Part shown: positions 45,278 through 54,839 of the stretch, one piece after another | Layout: each line of letters begins with the position of its first letter | How positions within the stretch are numbered: the first letter of the stretch is position 1 | DNA from: Ruminococcus flavefaciens FD-1 | GTDB lineage: Bacteria; Bacillota; Clostridia; Oscillospirales; Ruminococcaceae | Direction of reading: 5' to 3' | Length of the DNA: 64,000 nt | Assembly: GCA_000174895.1 (NCBI GenBank) | Contig: ACOK01000118.1 | Coordinates: 25,215 to 89,214, forward strand | Notes under the pieces: generated by a model | What the model was told of the DNA's origin: nothing | Databases searched by the model: none | The model's input: only the letters and a program-made list of their open reading frames with translations | Program-made: the position numbers and the translations under genes

Positions 45278-47036
45278 CGGCCTTTGTGTTGATTTTTGTT
45301 TTTCCCTCTGTATTATCTGCCACTTCCTTCACCATTACAGGAAGTGATGCCTGCGGATATCTGATTTCCGCTGCTCTGAACAGTTCATCACGATCCATGT
45401 ACGATACTTCTCTTGCTCCCTTATCTCCGAGAAGATATGGTTCTTCAAATACTATGCCCCATTTGAAGTAAAGCTTCAGCGGTGATATCATGGGATGTGT
45501 ACCGGTTTTCATAACTATGAACTGTCCTTTTGGCATGGATTTCAGCTCATCCACTGTCATGAGCGGTCTGCCTATCATCTGAAGTGACTGTGACTTGTCC
45601 TTTCCTGTTGATACAGAACCGCTCTGCACTGTCTGTTCGCCTAATGCTTTCGATAAGACCTCGGCACTCTGACTGTTCGGCGCAAAACCGCCGAATATTG
45701 TAAGCTGGGTATTGTCTGTGATTATCTCCATACCTTCTTTCCCGTATTTCTGCTCAAGCTGTGCAAATGACTGTATTATTGCAACTATGGATATCTTTCT
45801 TGAACGTCCTGCGGAGAACATGGCTTCTGCTCCCTCAATCTTCGGGAAAGTTCCGAATTCATCGAGATAGAACATAACACGTCTGTCAAGCGTTCCGCCT
45901 TTTTCGTCTGCGATAACAAGTATCTCACGGTAAAGCTGCTGTACAAGCAGTGACACCATGAAGTATTTGCTCTGATCTTCTTCGGGAAGAATGATAAATA
46001 TTGCTGATTTTTCCGAGCAGAACTTCTCGGCATCTATGGCAGTTCCGAAACAAAGGAGCTGTTCCATTTCGCTGTCGAGGAAGCTGTTGAGCCTTGACAG
46101 CGCTGTACTCATGACCGACATCATGGACTGATCTGCGGAATTCAGTGCAGCTCCTGCCAACCATTTTGCTTTGTGATCTCCCGGCAGTTTTTCCATTAGT
46201 TTTGCAAAGTACATCTGCGGCTTGTCTTTTGCAGTTTTCGGCGGCGGCTTAGCTATGAGATCCTGTATCAGCTTGAATACCGATACGATGTGACGTTCAT
46301 TCTTTTCTCCGAACTCTGCAAGAAGCAGTATCACCGATGAGAGAAGTCCTTCCGCTGCATCGTAAAAGTAAGCGTTCTGCCCGTAGCCTGCACTGTCACC
46401 GCCGCCGATGTTGATTATGGTCTTAGCCGTTATCTTTGCGTATTTCTCTGCCTTAGCCTTTGCGGAAAGCTGAGTATTGTCCGAAATGTAAATGTCCATA
46501 TACTTGTTCACAAGGTGGAGGATATTGTTTTCATCGCTCCTTGTGGGATTTCTAAGGTCAAGCACCGAAACATTGTAGCCATAGTATTTCTTTGCAATTT
46601 CACCGTAGTTTCGTGCAACATCTCCCTTAGTATCGCTGTTTATGAACGACATTCCCGAGGCACAGCAGAACTCTATGTTAGGATACAGAAAATATGCTGT
46701 CTTTCCCACACCTGCCGCACCAATCATCAGAGTATGAACATCTCCTGTGTCGACAAGTGCAGTGGTATTTTTTCTTCCCCTGCATCCGATTATCGCTCCC
46801 TGAATGTCAGGGAGTTCCTCACCTCTGCGCCATTTCTCAGGCTCATATGGCAGAGAGAAAAAAGTCTGACTTATCTCTGGCTTTGTCGCCCATCTTGCTG
46901 TTCCGTGCTGACCGTCGCCAACTGTTTTTGCCTTTATTCCGTTGATGCTTTTGTTTTCAAGAACACTCATCAGGATGACAGTTCCAATAAAAGCTGCCAT
47001 CAGCAAAATTAAAATAACTATCTGTTTTTCATTCAA
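45222..47036 (-). CDS. VirD4/TraG-type coupling protein
   Basis: A 604-residue DNA pump that connects the relaxosome with the secretion channel. N-terminal membrane segment (VILILLMAAFIGTVILMSVL), Walker A (MIGAAGVGKTAYFLYPNIEF), Walker B (MFYLDEFGTFPKI), and the family-typical QSFAQLEQKYG. It would also recognise protein substrates; see the finding on acidic C-termini. The long gap upstream (47037-47135) contains a terminator. Confidence 0.95.
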   Translation of the reverse strand: MNEKQIVILILLMAAFIGTVILMSVLENKSINGIKAKTVGDGQHGTARWATKPEISQTFFSLPYEPEKWRRGEELPDIQGAIIGCRGRKNTTALVDTGDVHTLMIGAAGVGKTAYFLYPNIEFCCASGMSFINSDTKGDVARNYGEIAKKYYGYNVSVLDLRNPTRSDENNILHLVNKYMDIYISDNTQLSAKAKAEKYAKITAKTIINIGGGDSAGYGQNAYFYDAAEGLLSSVILLLAEFGEKNERHIVSVFKLIQDLIAKPPPKTAKDKPQMYFAKLMEKLPGDHKAKWLAGAALNSADQSMMSVMSTALSRLNSFLDSEMEQLLCFGTAIDAEKFCSEKSAIFIILPEEDQSKYFMVSLLVQQLYREILVIADEKGGTLDRRVMFYLDEFGTFPKIEGAEAMFSAGRSRKISIVAIIQSFAQLEQKYGKEGMEIITDNTQLTIFGGFAPNSQSAEVLSKALGEQTVQSGSVSTGKDKSQSLQMIGRPLMTVDELKSMPKGQFIVMKTGTHPMISPLKLYFKWGIVFEEPYLLGDKGAREVSYMDRDELFRAAEIRYPQASLPVMVKEVADNTEGKTKINTKAGDKNDNTRKNIQAEADIV

Positions 47037-47102
47037 AAAATCACTTCCAATATATTCTTTCTTTTGCTATTAATATATATATTAAACTGGTATATTCAAT
47101 TA

Positions 47103-47127
47103 CCCCTGTTGTCTCAGGCAACAGGGG
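47103..47127 (-). terminator. Hairpin between primase-like and virD4 genes
   Basis: Nine-base perfect stem CCCCTGTTG / CAACAGGGG with a 7-base loop, located 9 bases past the stop of the gene ending at 47136. It could split the operon into an upstream and a downstream part. Confidence 0.75.
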
Positions 47128-47135
47128 GTGTTGTC

Positions 47136-48521
47136 CTAAGCGAGCACAAAACAGTGTTCTTCTTCCTGTTCTTCGGTTTGTTCCTGTTCCGAAAGGCTTT
47201 CCTCTACAGAAACTCTTAATGCCGAATCTGCAAGCTTATACAGCAGTTTCGCCGTTTGGGCAGACTGCTCCCTTGTGCGTGCGGTTTGTCGAAGATCACG
47301 CTCCACAGCACTAAAATCATCGCTCAGACTGCGCTGTTTCTGCGCCATTCTGCCCTTGTCTGCGTATGCCCTGTATCCATGTCTCAGCTTACTGCAAAGC
47401 CCCTTAAAATCGCCGTTATACGCTCCCTGACGCAAATAAAAGGCCGAACCTGTTATCGCAAGCTCGGCCATATAGGTATATTCTTTGTTCCTGTTTGCCC
47501 TGCGGAGTTCACTGAGAAATCCATAGGGCGTAAACGACAATTCACGCAGGCTGTTCACAGCCTCATAAAAGACATTTTTACGAAAGTGAGGAACAGCAGG
47601 GAGAGCGTCCGCACCATTTACCGCTTTCAGCTGTTCATTCCAGTCCTTGAAGTCGGGAGCATGACGGTATATCCCGGTATATCCTTTTTCATTCAGAATG
47701 TCCCTGAGCCGCTCATATCCGTCGATACCGCCCTCGTCATTGTCGGTGCAGATGATTATATTCCGCAGCACCTCATGTGTTTCCAATGCTTTTATCAATG
47801 GATTTTCATACACGCCATTCAGAGCGATATATGAATTATACTGCCAGTTTTCATGATAAATCGTCAGATATGAAAGTATATCGATGGGGGCTTCAAAAAC
47901 AAAAAGTCTGTCAGATTTACCGTAATGTGAAAAGCTGTATCTTGTGTCAGAGCCTTCAACTGTAATACGGAATGTGTTTCCGTATGTTGATGTGGAGCGC
48001 TTGCTTGCCTGCCGTGGTATGCCTTGCTCATCAAGTCCCACAAATACAGCATTGTGATGCTCCTTATCCTCATACAGGGTATGTGTTTTAGCAAAGTGCG
48101 TGATGATCTCAGGAGCTATATATCGCTGTTTTATCAGATAGGCGTAAACTCTGTGCATATCATCATTTGCTTCGGGAAGTGTGAATTTCTTCTTATTTTT
48201 AACAGCATTTTCCATATGTGAAAAACTGTGATGCAGCGGCTCGACCGAATAACCGAGAAGCGACTGAACAGCGTCAACGAAGTTCATACCGTAATAATAC
48301 TGCATGAATTTTATCGCACCACCGCCTGTCTGATTCTTATGATCGAACCATGTGCTGCCTTGCATAGTAATGCTGTCATGTCTGCCGCTTTCGTCTGTAT
48401 ATATGAGCTTGTACTCACGTCCTGCACGTTCCAGTTTTTCACCACGCATACGCAGAAATTCAGCAAGTTCTACGCTGTTTGCCGTCTGCTTTTGTTCTTC
48501 TGTGAATGGTATGTAGGGCAT
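47136..48521 (-). CDS. DUF3991/TOPRIM primase-like protein
   Basis: A 461-residue protein: an N-terminal zinc-finger-like primase module (LAEFLRMRGEKLERAGREYK, STWFDHKNQTGGGAIKFM), the DUF3991 part, then a TOPRIM domain (LRNIIICTDNDEGGIDGYER). Such plasmid primases make primers on the transferred strand in the recipient. The C-terminus is an acidic run with a short hydrophobic end (EEQEEEHCFVLA), the pattern shared with the anti-restriction genes. Confidence 0.88.
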   Translation of the reverse strand: MPYIPFTEEQKQTANSVELAEFLRMRGEKLERAGREYKLIYTDESGRHDSITMQGSTWFDHKNQTGGGAIKFMQYYYGMNFVDAVQSLLGYSVEPLHHSFSHMENAVKNKKKFTLPEANDDMHRVYAYLIKQRYIAPEIITHFAKTHTLYEDKEHHNAVFVGLDEQGIPRQASKRSTSTYGNTFRITVEGSDTRYSFSHYGKSDRLFVFEAPIDILSYLTIYHENWQYNSYIALNGVYENPLIKALETHEVLRNIIICTDNDEGGIDGYERLRDILNEKGYTGIYRHAPDFKDWNEQLKAVNGADALPAVPHFRKNVFYEAVNSLRELSFTPYGFLSELRRANRNKEYTYMAELAITGSAFYLRQGAYNGDFKGLCSKLRHGYRAYADKGRMAQKQRSLSDDFSAVERDLRQTARTREQSAQTAKLLYKLADSALRVSVEESLSEQEQTEEQEEEHCFVLA

Positions 48522-48541
48522 AGGTCACCTCCTTTGATCTG

Positions 48542-48898
48542 TCATGCACTCACCACCGTCCATATGTACATTGGCGCAGTCAGTGAAAACAGCAGACAGA
48601 AAAACAGTATCGCTATGGGACCCCATTCAAGCTGTCCGTGTTTGCGGTAATCACTGTATGCCATAGCTATCTTAACAAAAAGCAGTACTACCAGTATTAC
48701 GTCTATAACAGGGAATACCACGTTATTTACTATGCTTTTGATCTGGCTTTTTGCAGAATTCCATGTACTTGTTACTGCACCTGCAACATCGCCCTCTGCG
48801 TGAGCGGTAATAACAGCGATATTCATGATCGCCGCAGCTTCTGCGATACCGCAGACAAGCTTTTTTCTGAAGTTTTCTGTCAATCTATCAGCCTCCAT
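48542..48898 (-). CDS. VirB2/Maff2-like small membrane protein
   Basis: A 118-residue protein with a signal-like N-terminus (VCGIAEAAAIMNIAVITAHA) and two hydrophobic segments (VVFPVIDVILVVLLFVKIAM, IAILFFCLLFSLTAPMYIW), the look of a VirB2-type pilin/channel subunit (DUF3852-type). Overlaps the sortase gene by 11 bases. Confidence 0.8.
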   Translation of the reverse strand: MEADRLTENFRKKLVCGIAEAAAIMNIAVITAHAEGDVAGAVTSTWNSAKSQIKSIVNNVVFPVIDVILVVLLFVKIAMAYSDYRKHGQLEWGPIAILFFCLLFSLTAPMYIWTVVSA

Positions 48899-49736
48899 TC
48901 GTTTCTGTAAGTTTACCCGTCAAAATAGTTCTTGCATTCTGAAATTCGTATGAACAGGTCGAAAGGGAAATGAACCTGTCCTCGTCTGAATATGTGATCT
49001 CACGGCTTACTGCGGAGCAGTCGAAAATATGCGGTATCCATTCGCTTAATGAAATTCCGCCGTCATAAAGAAGATCTTTCCAGCCTGCTTTGGCACATGA
49101 GAAGAAATCTATCCTGTATACTGTTTCGGGAGTTGCGAGCCAGCCGTATTTATGAGCCTCAAAATAGCTTTCTTCGCTGTATTTCGGTATATCCGCAAAC
49201 ATTGAACCGTTTCGCATATTATGGGAATACAGGATATTTATGGGATTCATGAAACGGCCCTCACATCGGCAGTCAAGAAATACCGAGCCGGCTTGCAAAC
49301 TGCTCCCGTCAAATGCGTGATTCAGATAATAGTCATTGTCATTGCAGCGCATAACAGGCTCATCTATGGAAGTATCAGGGATGTACAGCCAGCCTATACA
49401 ATCAGGATATGCACTTTTAAGTGCCTGAACTGAATCGATAAGACTTTGCCTTACATTATCAGGAAGTGTATCTGATTCGGATATTACAGGTATTTCTCCA
49501 GCTTCTGTTTCAGTTGCGGCTTCACTATTTGTATCTTTTAATGCGGCTGTTTCAGTTATCATGTCAGAAGTTATCTTATCAAGTTCATTCCTGACTGCCA
49601 GAGTCGGTTTGTACTTTATCACGGAATCCTCTATGTGTTTCTGCGCCACATCATCGTGGAAAAATATGAGCGCACCTCCAAGAAGGAGGGCGGCTGAAAC
49701 AGCCGCCAATATGCAAAGCTTTCCTCTTTTAGTCAT
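48888..49736 (-). CDS. Class B sortase
   Basis: About 282 residues from the ATG at 49736 (MTKRGKLCILAAVSAALLL), which overlaps the substrate gene by 8 bases. Membrane anchor, then the sortase barrel with catalytic His (ILYSHNMRNGSMF), Cys (FISLSTCSYEF) and Arg (QNARTILTGKL). It is encoded directly after the large surface protein with a sorting-type end, so that protein is its likely substrate. Confidence 0.93.
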   Translation of the reverse strand: MTKRGKLCILAAVSAALLLGGALIFFHDDVAQKHIEDSVIKYKPTLAVRNELDKITSDMITETAALKDTNSEAATETEAGEIPVISESDTLPDNVRQSLIDSVQALKSAYPDCIGWLYIPDTSIDEPVMRCNDNDYYLNHAFDGSSLQAGSVFLDCRCEGRFMNPINILYSHNMRNGSMFADIPKYSEESYFEAHKYGWLATPETVYRIDFFSCAKAGWKDLLYDGGISLSEWIPHIFDCSAVSREITYSDEDRFISLSTCSYEFQNARTILTGKLTETNGG

Positions 49737-52700
49737 TGCTATCACCCTCGATAAAGTCGGGGCAGAGTGCCGCAAGTTCACGCTCCCTGTGTTCATATTC
49801 CGATTCTTTTTTTCTGCATTTATGAGCCGCATAGAGCAGACCTGTCACGCCAAGGATAAGCATAACAAGCCCCACAGGGCTTCTGCCTGCATCACCTGTC
49901 ATAGGAGTTGTGGGAACTGTAGGTGTAACAGGTGTCTCCTTTTTCGTCTCGTCAACAGGACGATTTTCTGCGGTGATCTCGGCTGCATCTCCATCTTCAC
50001 CGATAACAACGGGATACAGCTCATCTGATAAAACATATCCTGTGGGAGATTTTGTCTCCTTTACGATATACTCGCCGTATGGGATATCGCTGAAGCTGAA
50101 TCGTCCGTCTTCATCTGATTTCGTAATACAGTATGCGTTGTCCTCTGTGAACTCTGTTTCATCACTTCTGAAAAGACCGAATACAGCCTTTTCGAGCGGT
50201 TCACCGTTTTCGTTGATCTTCATGCCCATGATATCTCCACGCTTTATTGTATTGTGGAAAGTTCCGTAGTCAATGTCAACGGACGGATGTGTCTGCCCCG
50301 TGTATTCAAAGTTTACAAGATACTTCTCGCCGTTCAGAACATAACTTTCATCTGTTGATATTTCCTGCACATAGTAACGTGAAAACGGAAGCTTTTCTGT
50401 AAATTCTGCGGTCAAGTCATCATTGAGTCCTATTTCTGCGATAAGGCCGTTTTCGGGGATAGATGTACCGTCAGCGGCGGTAATATCCTCTGCGGCGAAC
50501 AGACCAAATCTGACATTCCTGTACTCATTTTTCATGCCTGTGCCGAAAGTTCTGTCGCTTTCCATACTCTTTGAAAAGCGGATATTAATTCGCTGATATT
50601 CATTATTCATGGTGCAGTTGACTGCATCATTCACTGCGATATCCTGTCCCGAATATGTCAGTTCTGCGAACTTGCTTTCCTCATTTACAACATATCCGTA
50701 AGGCGCAGATATTTCCTTTATTTCGTACTTTCCGAGATACAGCGGCTCTGTTTCGGCATATCCGCTTTCATCGGTTATTATCGTATCAACTGTATCACCG
50801 CCTGCGGCCCTCAGAGTTCCGTCTGCTGTATAAATATCCTCTGCTGCAATTATCTCAAATACTGCATCTTTAAGTCCGCATTTCTCAAAAACAGGCTTGT
50901 ATACAGGCGGATCCACCACAAGCTCGTCCTCACAGTATGCTGATGAAACAGCTTCCACCGTTCTGAAAATATCGCCTGTTTTAGTGACCGAAATACGGCC
51001 TTTCTGAGCTGTATCGTTCTTAGTCACCTTTATGATCTTTTCCTCTGCATTGTCTGCGGAAACGGTAAAAGGAACAGGTGTGCTGTCAAGGACGTATCCT
51101 ATAGGGGCCTGTACCTCAACAAGGGAATATTCGCCGTATGTCAGCATTTCAGGAGTTATGAGGCAGCCCTCGTTATTGGTATAGAATGTATCTGTTCCAA
51201 GATCGACTATTTCTCCGTCAGCATTGTATATCTGAAATCCTGCACCCTCATACGGAATAGTCCTGCCTGTTTCGGAATCAGCCTTAATGATCTGAATATA
51301 GCTTGTGAACGGCTTATCATTGAGTATATATTCATATGTTTTGCCGTTTTCAATGATATTCACATCAAAATCTGCTGCATATTCCGCATCGTTCACAGTC
51401 TTTGTCTGATGTACGGTATATGTACCGTATGGCATATCTTTTGTTTCTGCAAAGCCGTTTTCGTCGGTGACAAGGCGGTCACGCTCGGATTCATTTGCGC
51501 TGTCATAACTGCCCGATGATTTGAGGAATATCTCAAACTCAGCTCCGCTTTCAAGGTTTTCAACGGTATTTTCATCATTATCGCTGTGCTTTACTATGGA
51601 TACATTACCCTTGATGACATTTTCATCAACACTCATTTCAACAGCATTTGCTTCAACTTTGTAATTCTCAGGCTCAGCGCCTACGCTGTATATTTCATCA
51701 TTGAGCTGATATCCCTGAGACGGAGTCAGCTCCTGCAGCGTATAGTTTCCGCAGGGATATTCATCTGTCTTGAAATATCCGTTCTCATCGGTAGTATACT
51801 GTGCAACTCTTTCTCCGTCACGGTACAGACCATATACCGCACCTGCAAGTGAAGCATTGCCCTGAGCAGTGCCGTTTTCACTGTCTTTCTTGGTGACTTC
51901 CGCAGTGAACTTCTTCAGCATGTTTTCAAATGTCACCTCAACAGTTTCATTTGCATAAAGTGTTGTTTTCTGCTCGTCAGGGACAACGTATCTCACAGGC
52001 ACATCCTTCTCGCTGATAGCATAAGTGATAGGAGCATTATTGCTGTCGAATACAGGAATATCCGTAAGTATCGCTGTTCCGTCCGCACCTGTTGTCAGAG
52101 TGTATGTCTCACCGCCGCCTGTGACCGTGAACGTTCTGTCGCCATTCTGTCCGTCTTCTGATGTCTTGTTTATCCTGATAGTTCCGTTTGGACTTTTCTT
52201 CACTTTATCCTGTGTGATACGGAAAGCATACATATTCATGGAAGTAGCCTTCTTACCGTCGGTACGATTGTTTATAACGCATCCCTGAGAGCCGTTTGAC
52301 TCGATACGCCAGTGAGTTCCGCCCTCACCGCTTCCGTCACCGACAGTTCTGTCATTAATGTATGAAGCATCAACACCGATATTCAGCAGATAATCAACAA
52401 CCTCCTGACGGCTGTCAAATTCACCCATATATATCCATGAGTGGTCTTCTCCTGCGAGGTTGTCAGCGATCACGACTGAGCCTGCGGTTATAGTTGAACC
52501 GTCAGCGCATTCCCAGTATGGGCGTTCGGTGTAGGGGATATTTTCCTTTTCTACCTCTATCTTTGAAGATATGCCGCTGTACGAAACTGTACAGTTATCA
52601 TTCACCGACAGCCAATGGGGAGTATCAACAGGAACGGGATTGTTCCAGGAAAAACCGCTTGTTGAGTAGCCAAGATGTGTCAGCGTGTAATAGATAAGGC

Positions 52701-52980
52701 CTGAACAGTCAACGCCCTGACTGCGTACAGTTTCCAATGACAGCGGACTGTAGCTGCCCTGATAGTAGGCACCTGTATAGCCCTTAAATCCCCATCCGTA
52801 GGGAGAACCAAGAAGTGTTGCCGCCTGAGCGATCACTTCGTCGGCAGTAGGGAAAGCCACGTTTTCTTTTGTAATATCGGCATTTGCAGCATAGCTTACT
52901 GTGTTGCCGATAACAGAAACGGCGCAGAGACTTGCCATTATCCCTGCGCCGAATTTCTTTATTCTGTTTTTGATATTCAT
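49729..52980 (-). CDS. NlpC/P60-SpaA (Cna-B) surface protein with C-terminal sorting signal
   Basis: A 1083-residue protein: signal peptide (KFGAGIMASLCAVSVIGNTV); an NlpC/P60-like hydrolase at about 43-260 with Cys92 in GVDCSGLIYYTL and a likely catalytic His in EDHSWIYMGE; seven or more SpaA/Cna-B beta-sandwiches (recurring EYSLVEVQAPIGYVL, YGTYTVHQTK); then PTTPMTGDAG, a membrane segment (SPVGLVMLILGVTGLLYAAH) and a charged tail. The LPxTG-like site is non-canonical. It combines wall opening and adhesion in one chain, and replaces the separate hydrolase of related elements. Confidence 0.92.
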   Translation of the reverse strand: MNIKNRIKKFGAGIMASLCAVSVIGNTVSYAANADITKENVAFPTADEVIAQAATLLGSPYGWGFKGYTGAYYQGSYSPLSLETVRSQGVDCSGLIYYTLTHLGYSTSGFSWNNPVPVDTPHWLSVNDNCTVSYSGISSKIEVEKENIPYTERPYWECADGSTITAGSVVIADNLAGEDHSWIYMGEFDSRQEVVDYLLNIGVDASYINDRTVGDGSGEGGTHWRIESNGSQGCVINNRTDGKKATSMNMYAFRITQDKVKKSPNGTIRINKTSEDGQNGDRTFTVTGGGETYTLTTGADGTAILTDIPVFDSNNAPITYAISEKDVPVRYVVPDEQKTTLYANETVEVTFENMLKKFTAEVTKKDSENGTAQGNASLAGAVYGLYRDGERVAQYTTDENGYFKTDEYPCGNYTLQELTPSQGYQLNDEIYSVGAEPENYKVEANAVEMSVDENVIKGNVSIVKHSDNDENTVENLESGAEFEIFLKSSGSYDSANESERDRLVTDENGFAETKDMPYGTYTVHQTKTVNDAEYAADFDVNIIENGKTYEYILNDKPFTSYIQIIKADSETGRTIPYEGAGFQIYNADGEIVDLGTDTFYTNNEGCLITPEMLTYGEYSLVEVQAPIGYVLDSTPVPFTVSADNAEEKIIKVTKNDTAQKGRISVTKTGDIFRTVEAVSSAYCEDELVVDPPVYKPVFEKCGLKDAVFEIIAAEDIYTADGTLRAAGGDTVDTIITDESGYAETEPLYLGKYEIKEISAPYGYVVNEESKFAELTYSGQDIAVNDAVNCTMNNEYQRINIRFSKSMESDRTFGTGMKNEYRNVRFGLFAAEDITAADGTSIPENGLIAEIGLNDDLTAEFTEKLPFSRYYVQEISTDESYVLNGEKYLVNFEYTGQTHPSVDIDYGTFHNTIKRGDIMGMKINENGEPLEKAVFGLFRSDETEFTEDNAYCITKSDEDGRFSFSDIPYGEYIVKETKSPTGYVLSDELYPVVIGEDGDAAEITAENRPVDETKKETPVTPTVPTTPMTGDAGRSPVGLVMLILGVTGLLYAAHKCRKKESEYEHRERELAALCPDFIEGDSND

Positions 52981-52993
52981 GATATTACTCCTG

Positions 52994-53674
52994 TTACATT
53001 GCCATTGATATTGTTTCTTCTTCTGTCATGTCCTCGGATTTCTCTTCATCGAGGTCTTCTTCCATGTCCTCAGACTCTTCCTCATCGAGGTGGTCGTCCA
53101 TGTCTTCGGACTCTTCTTCATCGAGGTCATCATCCATGTCTTCGTCTTCGGACTCTTCTTCATCGAGATCATCGTCCATGTCCTCGTCTTCGGATTCTTC
53201 TTCATCGAGGTCATCGTCCATATCCTCGGACTCTTCCACATCGAGGTCATCATCCATGTCTTCGTCTTCGGACTCTTCCTCATCAAGGTCATCGTCCATG
53301 TCCTCGTCTTCTTCTTCACCGAGGTCTTCCTCTAAGTCTTCCTCCTCAGTTTTTACCTGATTATTTCTCAGTGCCTGATCTCTGTTCAGCTCTGCTTCCA
53401 CCAGACCGAGGACAAATTCCTTCTGTGTCATATTATGACGGTGAAGGTAATCCTTCAGGCGCTGAAACATATCCTCGGGCATCTGAAATGCCATCGTTCT
53501 CATCGGCCCCATGTTTTTCACCTCCATCGGCTGAATTTTCGGGTGCAGTTCATTATACAGCGCCTGCGAAACGAACTCAGCCATTGTCATTCCGTTGGCT
53601 TCTATGAACTGCCTGATCTCTGCGTGTAACTCTGCATCTATCTTGACGGTGATGCCTTTCTTTTCATCTGCCAT
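52994..53674 (-). CDS. Ribbon-helix-helix-like protein with long acidic repeat tail
   Basis: About 226 residues; start at 53674 behind GAGGAG. N-terminal RHH-like segments (KKGITVKIDAELHAEIRQFI, MTMAEFVSQALYN) appear twice (second: MAFQMPEDMFQRLKDYLHRH). From residue 115 to 215 the chain is almost only Asp/Glu with Met/Ser, in near-perfect repeats of ESEDEDMDDDLDEE. It ends in MTEEETISMAM. Such an acidic tail could mimic DNA or bind basic proteins. It may regulate the operon or shield the transferred DNA; unknown. Confidence 0.85.
   Translation of the reverse strand: MADEKKGITVKIDAELHAEIRQFIEANGMTMAEFVSQALYNELHPKIQPMEVKNMGPMRTMAFQMPEDMFQRLKDYLHRHNMTQKEFVLGLVEAELNRDQALRNNQVKTEEEDLEEDLGEEEDEDMDDDLDEEESEDEDMDDDLDVEESEDMDDDLDEEESEDEDMDDDLDEEESEDEDMDDDLDEEESEDMDDHLDEEESEDMEEDLDEEKSEDMTEEETISMAM
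53010..53320. repeat. Tandem repeats coding for the acidic tail
   Basis: Units of about 33 and 42 bp (of the type TTCATCGAGGTCATCATCCA) recur eight or more times. They allow in-frame length changes by slippage or recombination. Confidence 0.9.
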
Positions 53675-53801
53675 TGCTTTCACTCCTCAAATAATTTATA
53701 ATCGCATTTTCTGCGATCTCATCCGCTCTCACTCCCAGCAATACAGCCATTTCTTCCAGCTGCTGTGCAAGGGGAGACGGGATAAATACTTCTTCTTTCA
53801 T
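53664..53801 (-). CDS. Very small RHH-like/antitoxin-like protein (45 aa)
   Basis: A short gene with AGGAGG 5 bases before its ATG at 53801, sitting between the YodL-type gene (stop at 53811) and the acidic-tail gene, whose start it overlaps by 11 bases. Sequence: KEEVFIPSPLAQQLEEMAVL then GVRADEIAENAIINYLRSE. It looks like one ribbon-helix-helix chain. Coupling suggests it works with the neighbour's RHH domain. Confidence 0.8.
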   Translation of the reverse strand: MKEEVFIPSPLAQQLEEMAVLLGVRADEIAENAIINYLRSESNGR

Positions 53802-53810
53802 TTCTGCCTC

Positions 53811-54839
53811 CTATGTCAGTGAGATATCCTCGGCCTGTTCTTCCGTTTCTTCCTGCATCCCTGCAATTTCCTCATTGGTCATATAAATAAGCGGATATCT
53901 GAACATTTCTGTATATTCGCTTATCTGCTTATCCGTAAGTGATACTTCGATCCCCTCGCCGTACCTGTTCTCGCCATTGCCGACCACCATGAAAGTACCG
54001 TGAATTATCAGTTCTCCTGCCTTCCTGTTTGGTTCATATCCTTTCAGCAGAAATTCCTCATCGCAGTAAATGAGTGCATTATCATCCCGTGCAAAATACA
54101 CAGGCTCGATAAGGCCGCCCACAACGCTCTGCTTCGCTTGCAGTTCATCACGTATTTCTGCGGTATACGGGTCTTTTCCGCTTTCTATTATGAGAACTTT
54201 CAGAATATCGCTTCGGTCTGCCTTTTCAATATCAAAGTCTATCTTCTGAAAGCCGATCCTGTCACAGTAATAGAAGCCCTTTTTATCTCCGCTGCATATC
54301 TCAATAACATCGGATACCGAAAGGGAATGGCCATAATATCCGGGAGGATGCTTGTTATTACAGAGTGCAAAAACGCTTTCAAGGTCTGAGCAGTTCACTG
54401 TACCGCCGTATACCTGACGATATATTTCAGGTCTGATCCCGCCTTTTTTCATTGCTTCATCATAACTTCCGAATATCACTTTTTCACTATCCCTGATGTC
54501 ATTAATCTGAAATATACGTATCTGCATTTTCGGAGAAGTGAAGCTTTCAAGACGTTTCTTTGCCCACTGCGGAAGCTGCTCCTTGTCAGCAACTCCCACA
54601 AAGTCATTCCTGTAAAAATAGCAGTTCTCGCCGTCTGCAAGGAATTTTCCGTAAACCTTGCTTCCGAGTTTATCGGGCTTACAGCCGAATCCGCTCATAG
54701 CATAGAAATACTGAAAATACGGCTTTCTGAAATCTTCCATAAGAGCGGACGGCTTCAGTATCAGCAGCTTTTCCGTATAATCCCTGTCATCGGGGATACA
54801 GCTGTTTTTATCAAGAAGTCCCGGTTCATTCTGCATCAT
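53811..54839 (-). CDS. YodL/DUF3846-type ICE protein
   Basis: About 342 residues; start at 54839 (MMQNEPGLL) behind GAGGAC, giving a 14-base overlap with the preceding gene. A YodL-like domain (RIFQINDIRDSEKVIFGSYD, then PPGYYGHSLSVSDVIEI) is followed by a DUF3846-like domain (KVLIIESGKDPYTAEIRDEL, then GTFMVVGNGENRYGE). These domains are typical of large polyvalent/ICE proteins, with unknown function. Acidic-hydrophobic C-terminus: EETEEQAEDISLT. Confidence 0.85.
   Translation of the reverse strand: MMQNEPGLLDKNSCIPDDRDYTEKLLILKPSALMEDFRKPYFQYFYAMSGFGCKPDKLGSKVYGKFLADGENCYFYRNDFVGVADKEQLPQWAKKRLESFTSPKMQIRIFQINDIRDSEKVIFGSYDEAMKKGGIRPEIYRQVYGGTVNCSDLESVFALCNNKHPPGYYGHSLSVSDVIEICSGDKKGFYYCDRIGFQKIDFDIEKADRSDILKVLIIESGKDPYTAEIRDELQAKQSVVGGLIEPVYFARDDNALIYCDEEFLLKGYEPNRKAGELIIHGTFMVVGNGENRYGEGIEVSLTDKQISEYTEMFRYPLIYMTNEEIAGMQEETEEQAEDISLT

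Noticed and set aside
53028..53360. Plus-strand Ser-rich frame opposite the acidic repeats
   Set aside because: Low-complexity antisense of the Asp/Glu repeats; no start signal.
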